Part shown: positions 8,180 through 17,345 of the stretch, piece after piece
Numbering within the stretch: the stretch's first letter is position 1
Layout: each line of letters starts with the position of its first letter
Source: Palsa-504 sp963753195
Lineage (GTDB): Bacteria > Actinomycetota > Actinomycetes > Streptosporangiales > Streptosporangiaceae
Assembly: GCA_963753195.1 (NCBI GenBank)
Contig: CAVWBH010000001.1
Span: forward strand, 1,054,001-1,118,000
Direction: 5' to 3'
DNA: 64,000 nt
Translations under genes and position numbers: made by a program
Notes under the pieces: model-generated
What the model was told of the DNA's origin: nothing
What the model saw: only the letters and a program-made list of their open reading frames with translations
The model's database searches: none

Positions 8180-8833
8180 TCACCCCGTGGCCGCCGATGG
8201 GGCCAGGGACTGGCGCAGGCTTGCGGTCCCGGGGCCGGACAGCTGCGGCAGCGCGGCCGGACGACCGGTGAGCAGCAGGAGCAGCGCGCCGATCGGCCCG
8301 CAGACCTCCTGGCCCTGCCCAGCTGACCATGAGGCGTCGTCGGCGACGAGCCGGTAGCCGCCGAGCTTCTTGCGGGCGTGGAACATCCGGGGGGTTGACC
8401 AGACACGGTCCGCTGCGAGCAGGGCGAGCTCTCGTGACATCGTCATGTCTCGCCCGAGCGGCAGGGCGATGTCCTGGCCGTGCACCAGGTAGTCGATTGC
8501 GCTCTCGCGGAAGGTGACGGTCGGCAGCGGCCGGTGCACTCCGATGCGGTCGCCTATCTCGGCGATGATGACCTCGACGGCAAGCCGGGCGTGGCGGCAT
8601 GCCATCGCGTGGATCGCGCCGTTCATGCCCCCGTAACGCACGGCGTCGACCATGGCCCGGGGCATCGCCGACCATGGGGCGTTCTGCAAGGCCAGGTGCG
8701 CCGCCACCTGGCGCACCGTCCAGCCGTCGCACAGCGATGGCTGGTCCCATTCTTCCGCTGACAAGCTTTCCAGCAGCCGCACCAGCGCCCGCCGCTGCTC
8801 ATCAATCGCGGCCCACGCCTCGCCCTGGTCCAT
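8180..8833 (-). CDS. DinB-like maleylpyruvate isomerase N-terminal domain protein
   Basis: 217 aa. Family marks: WAAIDEQRRALVRLLESLSA, WDQPSLCDGWTVRQVAAHLA (metal-binding His in the last helix turn) and IDYLVHGQDIALPLGR (second metal-ligand His), the TIGR03083 pattern of actinobacterial proteins related to mycothiol-dependent maleylpyruvate isomerase. These act as thiol transferases using mycothiol, so a detoxification role is likely but the substrate is unknown. The start is ATG 8833 with GGAGG nine bases upstream. It lies between the MarR unit and a TetR gene, all on one strand but with separate promoters. Confidence 0.82.
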   Translation of the reverse strand: MDQGEAWAAIDEQRRALVRLLESLSAEEWDQPSLCDGWTVRQVAAHLALQNAPWSAMPRAMVDAVRYGGMNGAIHAMACRHARLAVEVIIAEIGDRIGVHRPLPTVTFRESAIDYLVHGQDIALPLGRDMTMSRELALLAADRVWSTPRMFHARKKLGGYRLVADDASWSAGQGQEVCGPIGALLLLLTGRPAALPQLSGPGTASLRQSLAPSAATG

Positions 8834-8868
8834 CGCGGCCTCCGTTCCCCGGCGTGTGATGCCCCTTA

Positions 8869-9447
8869 TTACGTGCGTGCCTGGCGGCCCGCCGCGGACT
8901 CAAGCAAGGCCACAATCTCCTCTGCGGGGTCGAACCGGGGATCGGGCATGGCGAGCTGATGCAGCATCAGCCCGGTGATGTAGTTGCCGAGCACGTGCAC
9001 GTCACGGTCGGTGTCGGCGGACCCGATCTGGCGCAGCCAGTTCGCGAACCAGGCGTTGACCCTGTCACCTGTCTCGGCGAGCCGACGCCGGATCCTGGGG
9101 TTGGTCCCGGCCTCCAGCAGGACGGCATACCGAACCAGGGTCAGGGCCCGGAAGTCGCCGGTAGCCTCCTGGACCCAGCCGGCCATCGCGCGGCCGAGAT
9201 CCACCGGGGTCACCGGGACGACCTCGACCGCTAGCTCATCGAAACGCTGCCGCTCCAGCTCAGAGACCCGGTCCACGATCGCCTCGAGCAGCGCCTCCCG
9301 AGCCGGGAAATAGTTCGCCGTCGAGCCCGTGGCCAGACCCGCCTCGCTGTCCACCGCCCGGTGCGTCAGAGCCCGTACCCCGCGCTCGCCGAGCACCCGG
9401 ATCGCGGCGTCCAGCAGGACCTGTCTCCGATTCGACACGATCGCCAT
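8869..9447 (-). CDS. TetR-family transcriptional regulator
   Basis: 192 aa from ATG 9447 (ATG 9456 would add three residues). The HTH is LLDAAIRVLGERGVRALTHR and AGLATGSTANYFPAREALLE; the rest is a helical ligand domain with the segment NPRIRRRLAETGDRVNAWFA. Upstream, the minus strand carries repeated ACAACA/ACACTTG half-sites around a TTATAAG-like -10, so self-control is likely. The 36-base gap to the DinB-like gene on the same strand makes that gene its probable partner. Confidence 0.85.
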   Translation of the reverse strand: MAIVSNRRQVLLDAAIRVLGERGVRALTHRAVDSEAGLATGSTANYFPAREALLEAIVDRVSELERQRFDELAVEVVPVTPVDLGRAMAGWVQEATGDFRALTLVRYAVLLEAGTNPRIRRRLAETGDRVNAWFANWLRQIGSADTDRDVHVLGNYITGLMLHQLAMPDPRFDPAEEIVALLESAAGRQART

Positions 9448-9674
9448 ACTACACATGTTGTCTTATAAACAGCAAGTGTTGTAACCGAATCTGAGCAGGG
9501 CCGACGATCCCGTTTGCGGCCGTTCGCTGCTGCCGTTTGATCATCGGGTGGCCTCTGCGAGCGACCAGCGCTTGCCCACGCCCATGGCCCGCAGAGGCCA
9601 TCCCCCGTATCGAGGTCGTCATCGACCTGCTAGCCCGCCCTCCACGGGCGTCACGTGACCGGCCGATAGGCCCC

Positions 9675-10025
9675 TCAGCCCTGCTGGGTCAGTCCCACGA
9701 CGTGGCCTTGCGGGTCGGCGACCAGCGCAAAGGCGACGCCCGGCACGTGCTGCGGCTCCTGGATCACCTGGCCGCCGAGGTCGCTGGCCCGTTTCACGGC
9801 GTCGTCGATATCGTCCACGGCGACGAAGAAAGTGACGAGATCCGAACCGCCCTGCAGCGGGCTGATCGCCGTGTACAGCGCACCGGGAACACCGGTGTCG
9901 ACGAAGGTGTAGCCGGGGATCGCGCCTGGGTCCGGGTAGGTCCAGCCGAGCAAGTCCGCGAAGAACTTGCGAGTCGCGTCGGGGTCCTTCGACCGGATCT
10001 CGGCGTGCACGATCGGATGCGGCAT
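9675..10025 (-). CDS. VOC-family (glyoxalase-fold) protein
   Basis: 116 aa, a single VOC module pair: PIVHAEIRSKDPDATRKFFA with LGWTYPD in the first half and VDDIDDAVKRASDLGGQV with VALVADPQGHVVGLTQ-like residues in the second. Metal-type His near position 7 and acidic/His positions near the end fit a small glyoxalase or bleomycin-resistance-like protein. A ribosome site AAGGGAG precedes the ATG. The ligand cannot be told. Confidence 0.85.
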   Translation of the reverse strand: MPHPIVHAEIRSKDPDATRKFFADLLGWTYPDPGAIPGYTFVDTGVPGALYTAISPLQGGSDLVTFFVAVDDIDDAVKRASDLGGQVIQEPQHVPGVAFALVADPQGHVVGLTQQG

Positions 10026-10134
10026 CTTTAACTCCCTTGCCTTAGCCCGGGGCGCCCCGCGGGCGCCCTCCTGCCCCTACTACGAACGGGAGTGCACCCG
10101 ATCCGACATCTGCTGCCGGGAAGGTCAATAAGGG

Positions 10135-11865
10135 TCACTGACTGTCATCGACCGATTCCGCGTGCCGGCCAGACAGGGACGACGCCACGTCCAGGAATGA
10201 ATCCTCCAGTGAGGTACGGGCCACGATAACTGACGTCCCCGGGTTATCTATAGACTCTTTGAGAGCGTTCCGCAGGTCATTCTCGTTTGTCACGGTGCTG
10301 GCTGCGCAGCCGATGGCGGCCGCGATTCCCGCGAGATCGAAGTCGGCGAAAGTAGACGCGAACGGCTTGTTTCCCTGGCCGTGAAGTACCCACCCAAGTG
10401 CCCGGTTGTTGAATACGACAACCGTGATCCGCAACTGGTTCTCGACCGCGCTCATCAGGCCGTGCAGTGTCATGGCGAATCCGCCATCCCCGCACACCGC
10501 ATACGCCGGGCGGTTCCCTATCAGGGCCGCGGCCATGGCCGCCGGTATCGCGTATCCCATGCCACCGCCAGCGTTCGGCTGAAGGAGAGTCCCGCCCTCA
10601 CCCACGACGAAGTCGTGCAGCATGAACAGCCGGTTTTCCCCGGCATCACAGGCCATGACGCTGTCCGGCGGAACTTCCTCGGCCAGGATCTGGGCCACCC
10701 GCCGCGGCCGGAGCTGACCCTCGCCGCTCACCGGCAAGCCTGGGTGCCAGCCGAGCTGGCCGCGCAGGCGGGCGACCCGGGCTTGGCCGTCAGCGTCCAG
10801 ACTGCCGACCTCCGCGGCCAGGGCGTCCAGCCCGGCCGCGGCATCGCTGATGACCTGGATGTCGACGGGGTAGGTCCACCCCGCGTTCAGCGGCTCCGCG
10901 TCGATCTGGATGATCTTCTGCCGGTGCGCGTCGATGAGCGCCGGGTTCTCGTTGGCCGTATCGGTGGCGCCGAGCTTGGTGGCCACCGCCACGATCAGGT
11001 CAGCGTCGCCCACCGCGGCGTTCGCCGTCGGGTGGCCGAAGGTGCCGATCACCCCCAGGGCCAGCGGGTGGGTCTCGGCGAATACGCCCTTTCCTGCCGC
11101 GGTCGTGGCCACTGGAATCCCGTGCCGCTCGGCGAAGGTCCGCAGCGCCGCGTCCGCGCGGGCCAGGCGGATGCCGTTGCCTGCTATCAGCACCGGCCGT
11201 TTCGAGGCGCGCAGCGCGGCCGCGGCCTTGCGCACCTCGCTGGGCAGCGGTGACAGTGCTGAACGGCTATGGTAGGGGCGGTCGAGGTAGAGCCGCAGCC
11301 CGTCGGCGCTGCTGATCGAGCCCGACAGCGCACGACTGTGGAAGACGACAGCCACGGGCCCAGGCTGCCCGGCGACGGCATGCTTCACGGCGAGCTGGGT
11401 CATCTGTACGGCCTGCACGGGATCGAGCGCCACGAACACCCGCTTGGTAATGGCCCGCAGCCCGTTGACGATGTCGTACGCGCCGTAATCACCGTATCCG
11501 GACTGGTACGGGCCATGGTGGGAGAATGAGCCGCCCTCGGTAGCGTCGACGAGGATGAGCATAGGGGAGCTTCCCAGGTGAGCTTCCATGATCCCGATCC
11601 CGGCGTTGCCCAGGACCCAGGCGCCCTGGCCCATCACGACCGCGGGCTGCGAGGTCAGGCGTCCGAGAGCCTCCGCCATGACAGTGGCCAGGGATTCCTC
11701 GCGCAGCAGCAGCGTCCGCACCTTGTCCTGATACGACGAGAGCGCATCGAACACGCTCATCATGTGGCCGCCCGGGATCCCCAGCACAACCGGCTCCTCC
11801 AGGCTGGCGATGATCCTGGCGACTCCGGCGGCTCCGGTGATCTCTTCCTCGTGATACTCAGTCAA
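10135..11865 (-). CDS. thiamine-diphosphate enzyme, acetolactate-synthase-like
   Basis: 576 aa from TTG 11865; GAGG lies eight bases upstream and an in-frame TGA just ahead excludes a longer form. Three ThDP-enzyme domains: PYR domain with the cofactor-activating Glu in LLREESLATVMAEALGRL, a central Rossmann-like domain (~190-340), and a PP domain with Mg/ThDP motif GDGGFAMTLHGLMSAVEN ending in NN (VVVFNNRALG). The acidic HEEEITGAAGVARIIASLEE start resembles sulfopyruvate/phosphonopyruvate-type and oxalyl-CoA-type relatives as much as true acetolactate synthase. No small regulatory subunit follows, so a catabolic role is more likely than valine synthesis. Confidence 0.85.
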   Translation of the reverse strand: MTEYHEEEITGAAGVARIIASLEEPVVLGIPGGHMMSVFDALSSYQDKVRTLLLREESLATVMAEALGRLTSQPAVVMGQGAWVLGNAGIGIMEAHLGSSPMLILVDATEGGSFSHHGPYQSGYGDYGAYDIVNGLRAITKRVFVALDPVQAVQMTQLAVKHAVAGQPGPVAVVFHSRALSGSISSADGLRLYLDRPYHSRSALSPLPSEVRKAAAALRASKRPVLIAGNGIRLARADAALRTFAERHGIPVATTAAGKGVFAETHPLALGVIGTFGHPTANAAVGDADLIVAVATKLGATDTANENPALIDAHRQKIIQIDAEPLNAGWTYPVDIQVISDAAAGLDALAAEVGSLDADGQARVARLRGQLGWHPGLPVSGEGQLRPRRVAQILAEEVPPDSVMACDAGENRLFMLHDFVVGEGGTLLQPNAGGGMGYAIPAAMAAALIGNRPAYAVCGDGGFAMTLHGLMSAVENQLRITVVVFNNRALGWVLHGQGNKPFASTFADFDLAGIAAAIGCAASTVTNENDLRNALKESIDNPGTSVIVARTSLEDSFLDVASSLSGRHAESVDDSQ

Positions 11866-12014
11866 GATTCATTCCTCGCTTGCTCGGGAGCGATTCCATC
11901 ATGACGCCGCTCAATACCCCCGCGCCAGCATCCCAGGGCAACTACCACCGCCGGCCGGCCACCTCCGGGTGAACTAGTTGCACGGAGATCGCTGAGTGGC
12001 GGAAGGGGCTCAGG

Positions 12015-12443
12015 TCAGGCTGCCTGCCAGCCGCCTTCTGCGCGGAACTCGACATTCAGCGCGCCAAGGTCTGGCCGCCCGAAATCGTCCAGCGGGGAGA
12101 GCTGGTTCTCGCCGCTCGGGTCGTACAGCCGGCCGATGACGAGTTCCCGGCCCCTCCCGTCGACCAGCCGGAAGAACCGGCCAGCGGTCAAGGCCTCGGC
12201 GACGTCCTCGGCGATCGCCTCGCCGGGCCCGGACTTACCTACCGCTGACGGCTCGGCCCCGTCGTAGCCGGCGACCGTGTCCTCGGTGATGACCCAGCAG
12301 TAGGGCGTGGTCAGCGAGGAAAATTCGGAGACCAGCGAATCGGGAACCACATCGGTCTCCAGCTCGCTGCCCGGCGGCGGGGCGAGTTCCGTGCCGACGG
12401 GTTGCAGCCGGGCGTCTTCCTGGTCCTCGCTCTGGGCATCCAT
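12015..12443 (-). CDS. hypothetical acidic protein
   Basis: 142 aa, strongly acidic, with no membrane span and no motif I know. The N-terminal third is Glu/Asp/Pro-rich and probably disordered (SEDQEDARLQPVGTELAPPP); from about residue 40 it looks like a compact mixed fold (TTPYCWVITEDTVAGYDG; FFRLVDGRGRELVIGRLYDP). Codon bias is normal for the neighbourhood. The ribosome site is weak. It is divergent from the crotonase gene. Confidence 0.55.
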   Translation of the reverse strand: MDAQSEDQEDARLQPVGTELAPPPGSELETDVVPDSLVSEFSSLTTPYCWVITEDTVAGYDGAEPSAVGKSGPGEAIAEDVAEALTAGRFFRLVDGRGRELVIGRLYDPSGENQLSPLDDFGRPDLGALNVEFRAEGGWQAA

Positions 12444-12652
12444 ACCGGCTCTACCTGTCCAGATCCGCCCAGGTTATGTCTCGGGCGACCGCGTCGGCGC
12501 TCACCGGCGTGCCTGCCGCGGGCCAGCCTCGCGCTTGCCTGCAGCCGGGCCCGTTGAAAAGATCGCAATACTGCGCAAAGTACACAACAGTTATCGCGAG
12601 AGGCTGCGGCCCTCGGAGGTAACCGGACGAGGAAGCCTGGGTGAGGATCAAG

Positions 12653-13450
12653 ATGAGTGACAACCAAGCGGTCCTGGTAGAGCGGATCGGACGGGTCATG
12701 GTGGCCACGATCAACCGGCCGGAGGCCCGTAACGCGGTGAACCGGGACGTCGCGTCGGGTCTTGGCCACGCGCTGGAGGAAGCCGATACCGACGATCAGA
12801 TCTGGGTGTTCATCGTGACCGGGGCCGGGGACCGCGCGTTCTGCGCGGGGGCTGACCTGAAAGCGCTCAGCCAGGGCGACCGGAGGCAGCCCGATGATCC
12901 CCGCGAGCTGGCCTGGGGTTTCGGCGGGTATACCCGTCATCCCATCAGCAAGCCGACCATCGCCGCCGTCAACGGGTTCGCGCTCGGCGGAGGGAGCGAG
13001 ATCTCGCTGGCCAGCGACATGATCGTGGCCGCCGAGACCGCGAGTTTCGGGCTCCCGGAGGTTAAGCGGGGCATCATCGCCGCCGCGGGCGGCGCGTTCC
13101 GGCTGCCGCAACAGCTGCCGAAGAAGGTCGCGATGGAGATGATCATGACCGGCGAGCGCATCAGCGCCCAGCGAGCCTACGAGCTCGGATTCGTGAACCG
13201 CGTTGTCGAACACGGCAAGGCCCTGGAAGGGGCGCTCGAACTCGCCCAGTCGATCTGTGTCAATGCCCCGCTGGCGGTCCAGGCCTCCAAGCGCATCGCC
13301 AACGGGATCATCGACGGGCAAGTCAGCGCCGAAGATGCGGCCTGGGCCCTGAACGACACCGAGACCAGGGCCGTCATGACTTCCGCCGACGCGAAGGAAG
13401 GTCCGCTCGCCTTCGCCGAGAAGCGAGACCCGGTCTGGCAGGCGCGTTAA
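12653..13450 (+). CDS. enoyl-CoA hydratase/isomerase (crotonase) family
   Basis: 265 aa from ATG 12653, with GAGGA upstream (GTG 12641 is also possible). Crotonase features: substrate region INRPEARNAVN, first oxyanion loop GAGDRAFCAGADLKAL, second loop NGFALGGGSEISLASDMIVA with a Glu at the hydratase position, and LPEVKRGIIAAAGGAFRLP carrying the second Glu. Both catalytic Glu positions are kept, so a real enoyl-CoA hydratase is likely. It is monocistronic, ended by the strong hairpin at 13,474-13,513. Confidence 0.87.
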   Translation: MSDNQAVLVERIGRVMVATINRPEARNAVNRDVASGLGHALEEADTDDQIWVFIVTGAGDRAFCAGADLKALSQGDRRQPDDPRELAWGFGGYTRHPISKPTIAAVNGFALGGGSEISLASDMIVAAETASFGLPEVKRGIIAAAGGAFRLPQQLPKKVAMEMIMTGERISAQRAYELGFVNRVVEHGKALEGALELAQSICVNAPLAVQASKRIANGIIDGQVSAEDAAWALNDTETRAVMTSADAKEGPLAFAEKRDPVWQAR

Positions 13451-13473
13451 CCCAGGCAGCCGAGCTGGAACAT

Positions 13474-13513
13474 GGTGCGCAGGCCCTCGTCCTGCGGCGA
13501 GGGCCTGCGCACC
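13474..13513 (+). terminator. strong hairpin terminator after the crotonase gene
   Basis: A perfect 16-bp stem (13474-13489 with 13498-13513) and an 8-base loop, 23 bases after the crotonase stop. There is no U-run, as is usual for actinomycete terminators. Confidence 0.75.
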
Positions 13514-13654
13514 ACGCTGCCCGCCCCGCTGTGGTCGCGTTTCACGGCCGGCTTATCGGCCGCCCGAAACATTTGGACACGGTATTTCCTGTTCGCTAAG
13601 AGTGTTGCTTCATAGCGGCTCGTCCCGAGATTGGCGGAGACGTAGCCTATAGAC

Positions 13655-14548
13655 GTGACGGCGACCCTTGATTGGTACGGCTGTGCCACATTCCGGCTGA
13701 CTGTCGGCGAGCTCGTTGTTTTCCTGGATGCCTACATCGACCGGGCCGAAGGGGCGGCGGGCACGGGGCTAACCGCAGGTGACATCGACCGATGTGACTT
13801 CGTAGTGGTCGGCCATTCGCATTTCGATCACCTCTGGGGGGCAGAGCGAATTGCCCGGAACACCGGGGCGACGATCATCGGTAGTTTTGAGACCGTCCGT
13901 GTCATGCAGACCCAGGGTGTCCCGCTCGCCCAGCTCATGCCCGTCGCGGGCGGGGAGCGCATCCGGCTGGCTGATGAGGTGTCAGTCTCGGTTTACCCGT
14001 CGCTGCACTCCTGCATCTGGTCCCATGCGTCGGCACGCGACCCAAGCGAGGTCTGCCTCGGTGATCTCGGGGTGCGGTACCAGGATCGGCAGGCGCGGCT
14101 CGCTGAGATGGGACGTCGGCTGGAATCCCTTGGCCCGGCGGTCGCCGAGCACCTCCAGGGCAGCGAGCAGGGCGCCCGGGGGGACGGCGGCGCTCTGTGC
14201 TACGTCTTCGACACGCCCGGTGGACGGTTGTTCTACCAGGACACCTCCGGTTACTGGACCGGAATGGTGCAGGGGATCCGCCCCGACGTCGCCATCATCG
14301 CCGCAGCCGGCCGGGGCAACATCGACGGTGAGCCGATCCAGGGCTCGCTGGCCCAGTTTGTCGGCCGGGAAGCCGCGCTGCTACGCCCCCGGCGGATTGT
14401 CCTAGGCCACCACGACAACTGGCTCCCTGGATTTTCCGCCGCCACCGACGTCGCCCCGTTCCGCGAGGAACTCACCCGGTTCACGCCCGGTGTGGCCTTG
14501 GACGAGCTCGGCTACCTGGACGGCCACGAGATCTTCGGCGGCCGGTAG
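13655..14548 (+). CDS. metallo-beta-lactamase-fold hydrolase
   Basis: 297 aa from GTG 13655. The zinc motif is GHSHFDHLWGAERIA (HxHxDH); later metal ligands are SLHSCIW, Asp in LFYQDTSGYW and His-His in VLGHHDNWLPGF. The fold is the UlaG/L-ascorbate-6-P lactonase-like branch rather than a drug-hydrolysing beta-lactamase. It ends only one base before the vanH promoter motif, but its codon use is that of the host and it is not part of known van operons. Confidence 0.82.
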   Translation: MTATLDWYGCATFRLTVGELVVFLDAYIDRAEGAAGTGLTAGDIDRCDFVVVGHSHFDHLWGAERIARNTGATIIGSFETVRVMQTQGVPLAQLMPVAGGERIRLADEVSVSVYPSLHSCIWSHASARDPSEVCLGDLGVRYQDRQARLAEMGRRLESLGPAVAEHLQGSEQGARGDGGALCYVFDTPGGRLFYQDTSGYWTGMVQGIRPDVAIIAAAGRGNIDGEPIQGSLAQFVGREAALLRPRRIVLGHHDNWLPGFSAATDVAPFREELTRFTPGVALDELGYLDGHEIFGGR

Positions 14549-14549
14549 C

Positions 14550-14582
14550 ATATCGGCGGCGTATCGGAAACCACATACGGGC
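14550..14582 (+). promoter_or_regulatory. putative VanR operator upstream of vanH
   Basis: A 33-base block matches a block upstream of vanR (19168-19200) at 28 positions. It contains TATCGG at 14551 and again at 14562, a direct repeat with 11-bp period, the arrangement bound by OmpR/PhoB-type regulators such as VanR. It lies 31 bases before the vanH ATG. The repeat is seen; VanR binding is inference. Confidence 0.65.
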
Positions 14583-14612
14583 CGGCAACACCATGCTGCC
14601 TTGACTGGGGGC

Positions 14613-15653
14613 ATGACCTACAGCGAACCGGCACTATCAGAGGCCTGCCGCACGCGATCGCTGGCGTCCCCGTCCTCCTCGGCGGTCCCGGCCACGGGAA
14701 TCACGATTTACGGATGCGGGCAGGACGAGGCCGTTTTGTTCCGGGAGATAGCGCCTCGCCTTGGCGTGATGCCAACTATCACAGAGGCAGCGGTATCTGA
14801 AGCCAATATTGAGCTGGCTTCCGGAAACCGGTGCATCAGCGTCGGCCACAAGACTCAGATCACGAATTTCACTCTTCTTGCGCTCAGCCGCGCCGGCGTA
14901 ACGTACATCTCCACGCGAAGCATTGGATATAACCATATCAATGTGAAATACGCGGAGAGCGTCGGCATTTCCGTCGAGAACGTCGCCTATTCGCCCGACA
15001 GCGTGGCCGACTACACGCTGATGCTCATGCTGATGGCGGTGCGCAATGCAAAATCCATAATCCGCCGTGCGGATATTCATGATTACAGATTGAATGATGT
15101 ACGCGGGAGAGAACTGCGCGATCTGACCATCGGGGTAATCGGGACAGGACGCATTGGTGCCGCGGTCATGGACAGGCTGCGGGGGTTCGGCTGCCGGATA
15201 CTGGCCTATGACAGGCGTCCCAAGACCGCTGCCGATTACGTTCCTCTTGATGAATTGCTGCAGCTGAGCGACGTGGTAACGCTCCATACACCGCTTAACG
15301 CGGACACGCACCATCTCTTGAATCGCCGGCGTATCGAGCAGCTGAAGCACGGCGCGTTCATTATCAATACTGGACGCGGTTCACTTCTCGATACGGAGGC
15401 CCTTATCCCGGCACTGGAAAGCGGCAGACTGGGCGGTGCGGCGCTGGATGTCCTCGAGGGAGAGGAAGGAATATTCTACGCCGACCGAAGGAACGAGCCC
15501 ATTGAGAGCAAGCCGCTGTTGCGGCTGCAAGAGCTGCCGAATGTGCTTATCAGTCCGCACACGGCCTACTACACGGACCACGCCCTGAGCGACATTGTTG
15601 AAAACAATATCATCAACTGCCTGAAATTTGAAAGGCGAAATCGGCATGGATAA
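14613..15653 (+). CDS. vanH: VanH, D-specific 2-hydroxyacid (D-lactate) dehydrogenase
   Basis: 346 aa from ATG 14613. It reduces pyruvate to D-lactate, the building block for vancomycin-resistant peptidoglycan. Conservation with enterococcal VanH is close throughout: YGCGQDEA, ISVGHK, YISTRSIGYNHI, NVAYSPDSVADYTLMLML, the NAD motif GVIGTGRIG (174-182), INTGRGSLLDT, AALDVLEGEEGIFY and the catalytic His in SPHTAYYTDHAL. It carries about 27 extra N-terminal residues (Ser/Ala-rich) compared with enterococcal VanH. The codons have visibly more A/T in third position than the flanking host genes. It overlaps vanA by 8 bases (ATGGATAA). Confidence 0.95.
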   Translation: MTYSEPALSEACRTRSLASPSSSAVPATGITIYGCGQDEAVLFREIAPRLGVMPTITEAAVSEANIELASGNRCISVGHKTQITNFTLLALSRAGVTYISTRSIGYNHINVKYAESVGISVENVAYSPDSVADYTLMLMLMAVRNAKSIIRRADIHDYRLNDVRGRELRDLTIGVIGTGRIGAAVMDRLRGFGCRILAYDRRPKTAADYVPLDELLQLSDVVTLHTPLNADTHHLLNRRRIEQLKHGAFIINTGRGSLLDTEALIPALESGRLGGAALDVLEGEEGIFYADRRNEPIESKPLLRLQELPNVLISPHTAYYTDHALSDIVENNIINCLKFERRNRHG

Positions 15654-16692
15654 GCTTAGGGTCGGTATCATATTCGGGGGCTGTTCAGAAGAACATCCCG
15701 TCTCCGTCAAGTCTGCGCAAGAGGTCGCAAAGAACCTCGATACCGAAAAGTATGAACCGTTCTATATCGGGATTACGAAGAGCGGCGCCTGGAAGCTCTG
15801 TGACGGCCCTGGCACAGACTGGGAGAACGGCAGTTGCCGTCCGGCCGTCCTGTCACCGGACAGAAGCGCACACGGATTGATTGTCCTGGAGGAGGGACAA
15901 TACGAGGCGATCAGCCTGGACCTGGTGCTGCCCGTCCTGCACGGCAAACTCGGCGAGGATGGCGCGATGCAAGGTCTGCTGGAGCTCTCCGGCATCCCCT
16001 ACGCAGGCTGCGATGTCCAAAGTTCTGCCCTGTGCATGGACAAATCCCTTGCTTACATCGTCGCCAGGAGCACGGGAATCGCTACGCCGAATTTCTGGGC
16101 CGTCACCGCGAACGAGAATATCGATACCGACCGGCTAACCTATCCCGTCTTCGTAAAGCCAGCCCGTTCAGGGTCATCCTTCGGCGTCAGCAAGGTATCC
16201 CGGAAAGAAGAGCTGGCGAGCGCGATGGAAACTGCGAGGCAGTACGACACGAAGGTGCTGATTGAAGAGGCTGTCGTCGGCAGCGAGGTCGGATGCGCCA
16301 TTCTGGGAAACGATACGGATCTGATTGCGGGCGAGGTAGACCGAATCTCGCTATCTCATGGCTTTTTCAGAATCCATCAGGAAAGTGCGCCTGAAAGCGG
16401 TTCCGAAAACTCAACTCCGATCGTTCCCGCTGACATTTCGGCAGAGTCGCGCTCGCTCGTCCAGGAGACAGCCAAGGCCGTATACCGCGCCCTGGGATGC
16501 AGGGGACTATCGCGAGTGGACATGTTCCTCAAAGAAGACGGAGAAGTAGTCCTTAACGAGGTTAACACCCTACCTGGCATGACCTCATACAGCCGTTATC
16601 CGAGAATGATGGCAGCCGCAGGGTTGTCGCTTGCCGAAGTGATCGACCGGATGGTGTCGCTGGCATTGACGGGAAGAGCCGATGAAAGATGA
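15646..16692 (+). CDS. vanA: VanA-type D-alanine--D-lactate ligase
   Basis: 348 aa from ATG 15646. It joins D-Ala to D-lactate using ATP, giving the depsipeptide that vancomycin binds poorly. ATP-grasp landmarks: FGGCSEEHPVSVKSA (10-24), VLHGKLGEDGAMQGLLELSG, CMDKSLAYIVA, VFVKPARSGSSFGVSKV, GLSRVDMFLKEDGEVVLNEV and NTLPGMTSYSRYPRMM. His244 sits exactly where VanA has the residue that selects D-lactate (FFRIHQE, 240-246), which separates D-Ala-D-Lac ligases from VanC-type and housekeeping Ddl enzymes. Whether it is closer to VanA, VanB or VanM cannot be settled by eye. It overlaps vanX by 11 bases. Confidence 0.95.
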   Translation: MDKLRVGIIFGGCSEEHPVSVKSAQEVAKNLDTEKYEPFYIGITKSGAWKLCDGPGTDWENGSCRPAVLSPDRSAHGLIVLEEGQYEAISLDLVLPVLHGKLGEDGAMQGLLELSGIPYAGCDVQSSALCMDKSLAYIVARSTGIATPNFWAVTANENIDTDRLTYPVFVKPARSGSSFGVSKVSRKEELASAMETARQYDTKVLIEEAVVGSEVGCAILGNDTDLIAGEVDRISLSHGFFRIHQESAPESGSENSTPIVPADISAESRSLVQETAKAVYRALGCRGLSRVDMFLKEDGEVVLNEVNTLPGMTSYSRYPRMMAAAGLSLAEVIDRMVSLALTGRADER

Positions 16693-17290
16693 TTTTGTCT
16701 TTATAGACGAGTTCGTGTCCGGAGTACGCTGGGATGCTAAGTACGCCACGTGGGATAACTTTACCGGCAAACCGGTGGACGGATATCTGGCCAATCGGAT
16801 TCTCGGTACGAGCGCTTTGTGCGCGGCCCTGGAAAGAGCCCGAGAAGAAGCCGCATCCCTTGGCTTTGGCTTGCTTCTTTGGGACGGTTACCGCCCGCAA
16901 CGCGCCGTAGATTGCTTTCTGCGCTGGTCAAGGCAGCCGGAGGATGGCCGGACAAAGCTGCGGCACTATCCGAATATTGACAGAGCCATGATGTTTGAAA
17001 AAGGATACGTGGCCGCAAAGTCGGGCCACAGCCGGGGCAGCGCCGTTGACTTGACGCTCTATCACCTGGCGACAGGTGAGCTTGCCCCCATGGGCGGTGA
17101 CCATGACTTGATGGATTCAATCTCGCATCATGGAGCGAAAGGCATCACGCGAAGCGAGGCGAGAAACCGTCAATACCTTTGCTCCATCATGAAGGCGTGC
17201 GGTTTTGGCTCATATGATTGCGAGTGGTGGCATTACACACTGGAAGGCGAACCTTATCCAGACACCTATTTTGATTTTCCCATCACATAG
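16682..17290 (+). CDS. vanX: VanX, D-Ala-D-Ala dipeptidase
   Basis: 202 aa. This zinc dipeptidase hydrolyses D-Ala-D-Ala so that only D-Ala-D-Lac enters the wall. Residue numbering is identical to the enterococcal enzyme: Arg71 in LLLWDGYRPQRA, zinc ligands His116 and Asp123 in SGHSRGSAVDLTL, catalytic Glu181 and ligand His184 in CEWWHYTL. VRWDAKYATWDNFTGKPVDG near the start is also near-identical to the family. The start ATG 16682 lies inside the end of vanA, so the three genes are one translationally coupled unit. Nothing suggests damage. Confidence 0.95.
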   Translation: MKDDFVFIDEFVSGVRWDAKYATWDNFTGKPVDGYLANRILGTSALCAALERAREEAASLGFGLLLWDGYRPQRAVDCFLRWSRQPEDGRTKLRHYPNIDRAMMFEKGYVAAKSGHSRGSAVDLTLYHLATGELAPMGGDHDLMDSISHHGAKGITRSEARNRQYLCSIMKACGFGSYDCEWWHYTLEGEPYPDTYFDFPIT

Positions 17291-17345
17291 TTGAGCGCGG
17301 TCGCCGAGCGACGTAGGTCCGCCTCATGAGTCCTTCCCCTGGTCG

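Noticed and set aside
10381..11253. 290-codon plus-strand open frame
   Set aside because: Lies antisense within the ThDP enzyme; no recognisable domain.
13447..13689. 80-codon minus-strand frame between crotonase and metallo-hydrolase
   Set aside because: It runs through the terminator hairpin and the promoter of the next gene; no ribosome site and no homology recognised.
13655..14548. Metallo-hydrolase as a beta-lactamase accessory to the van cluster
   Set aside because: The fold branch is UlaG-like, codon use is host-like, and the van promoter motif starts after its stop.
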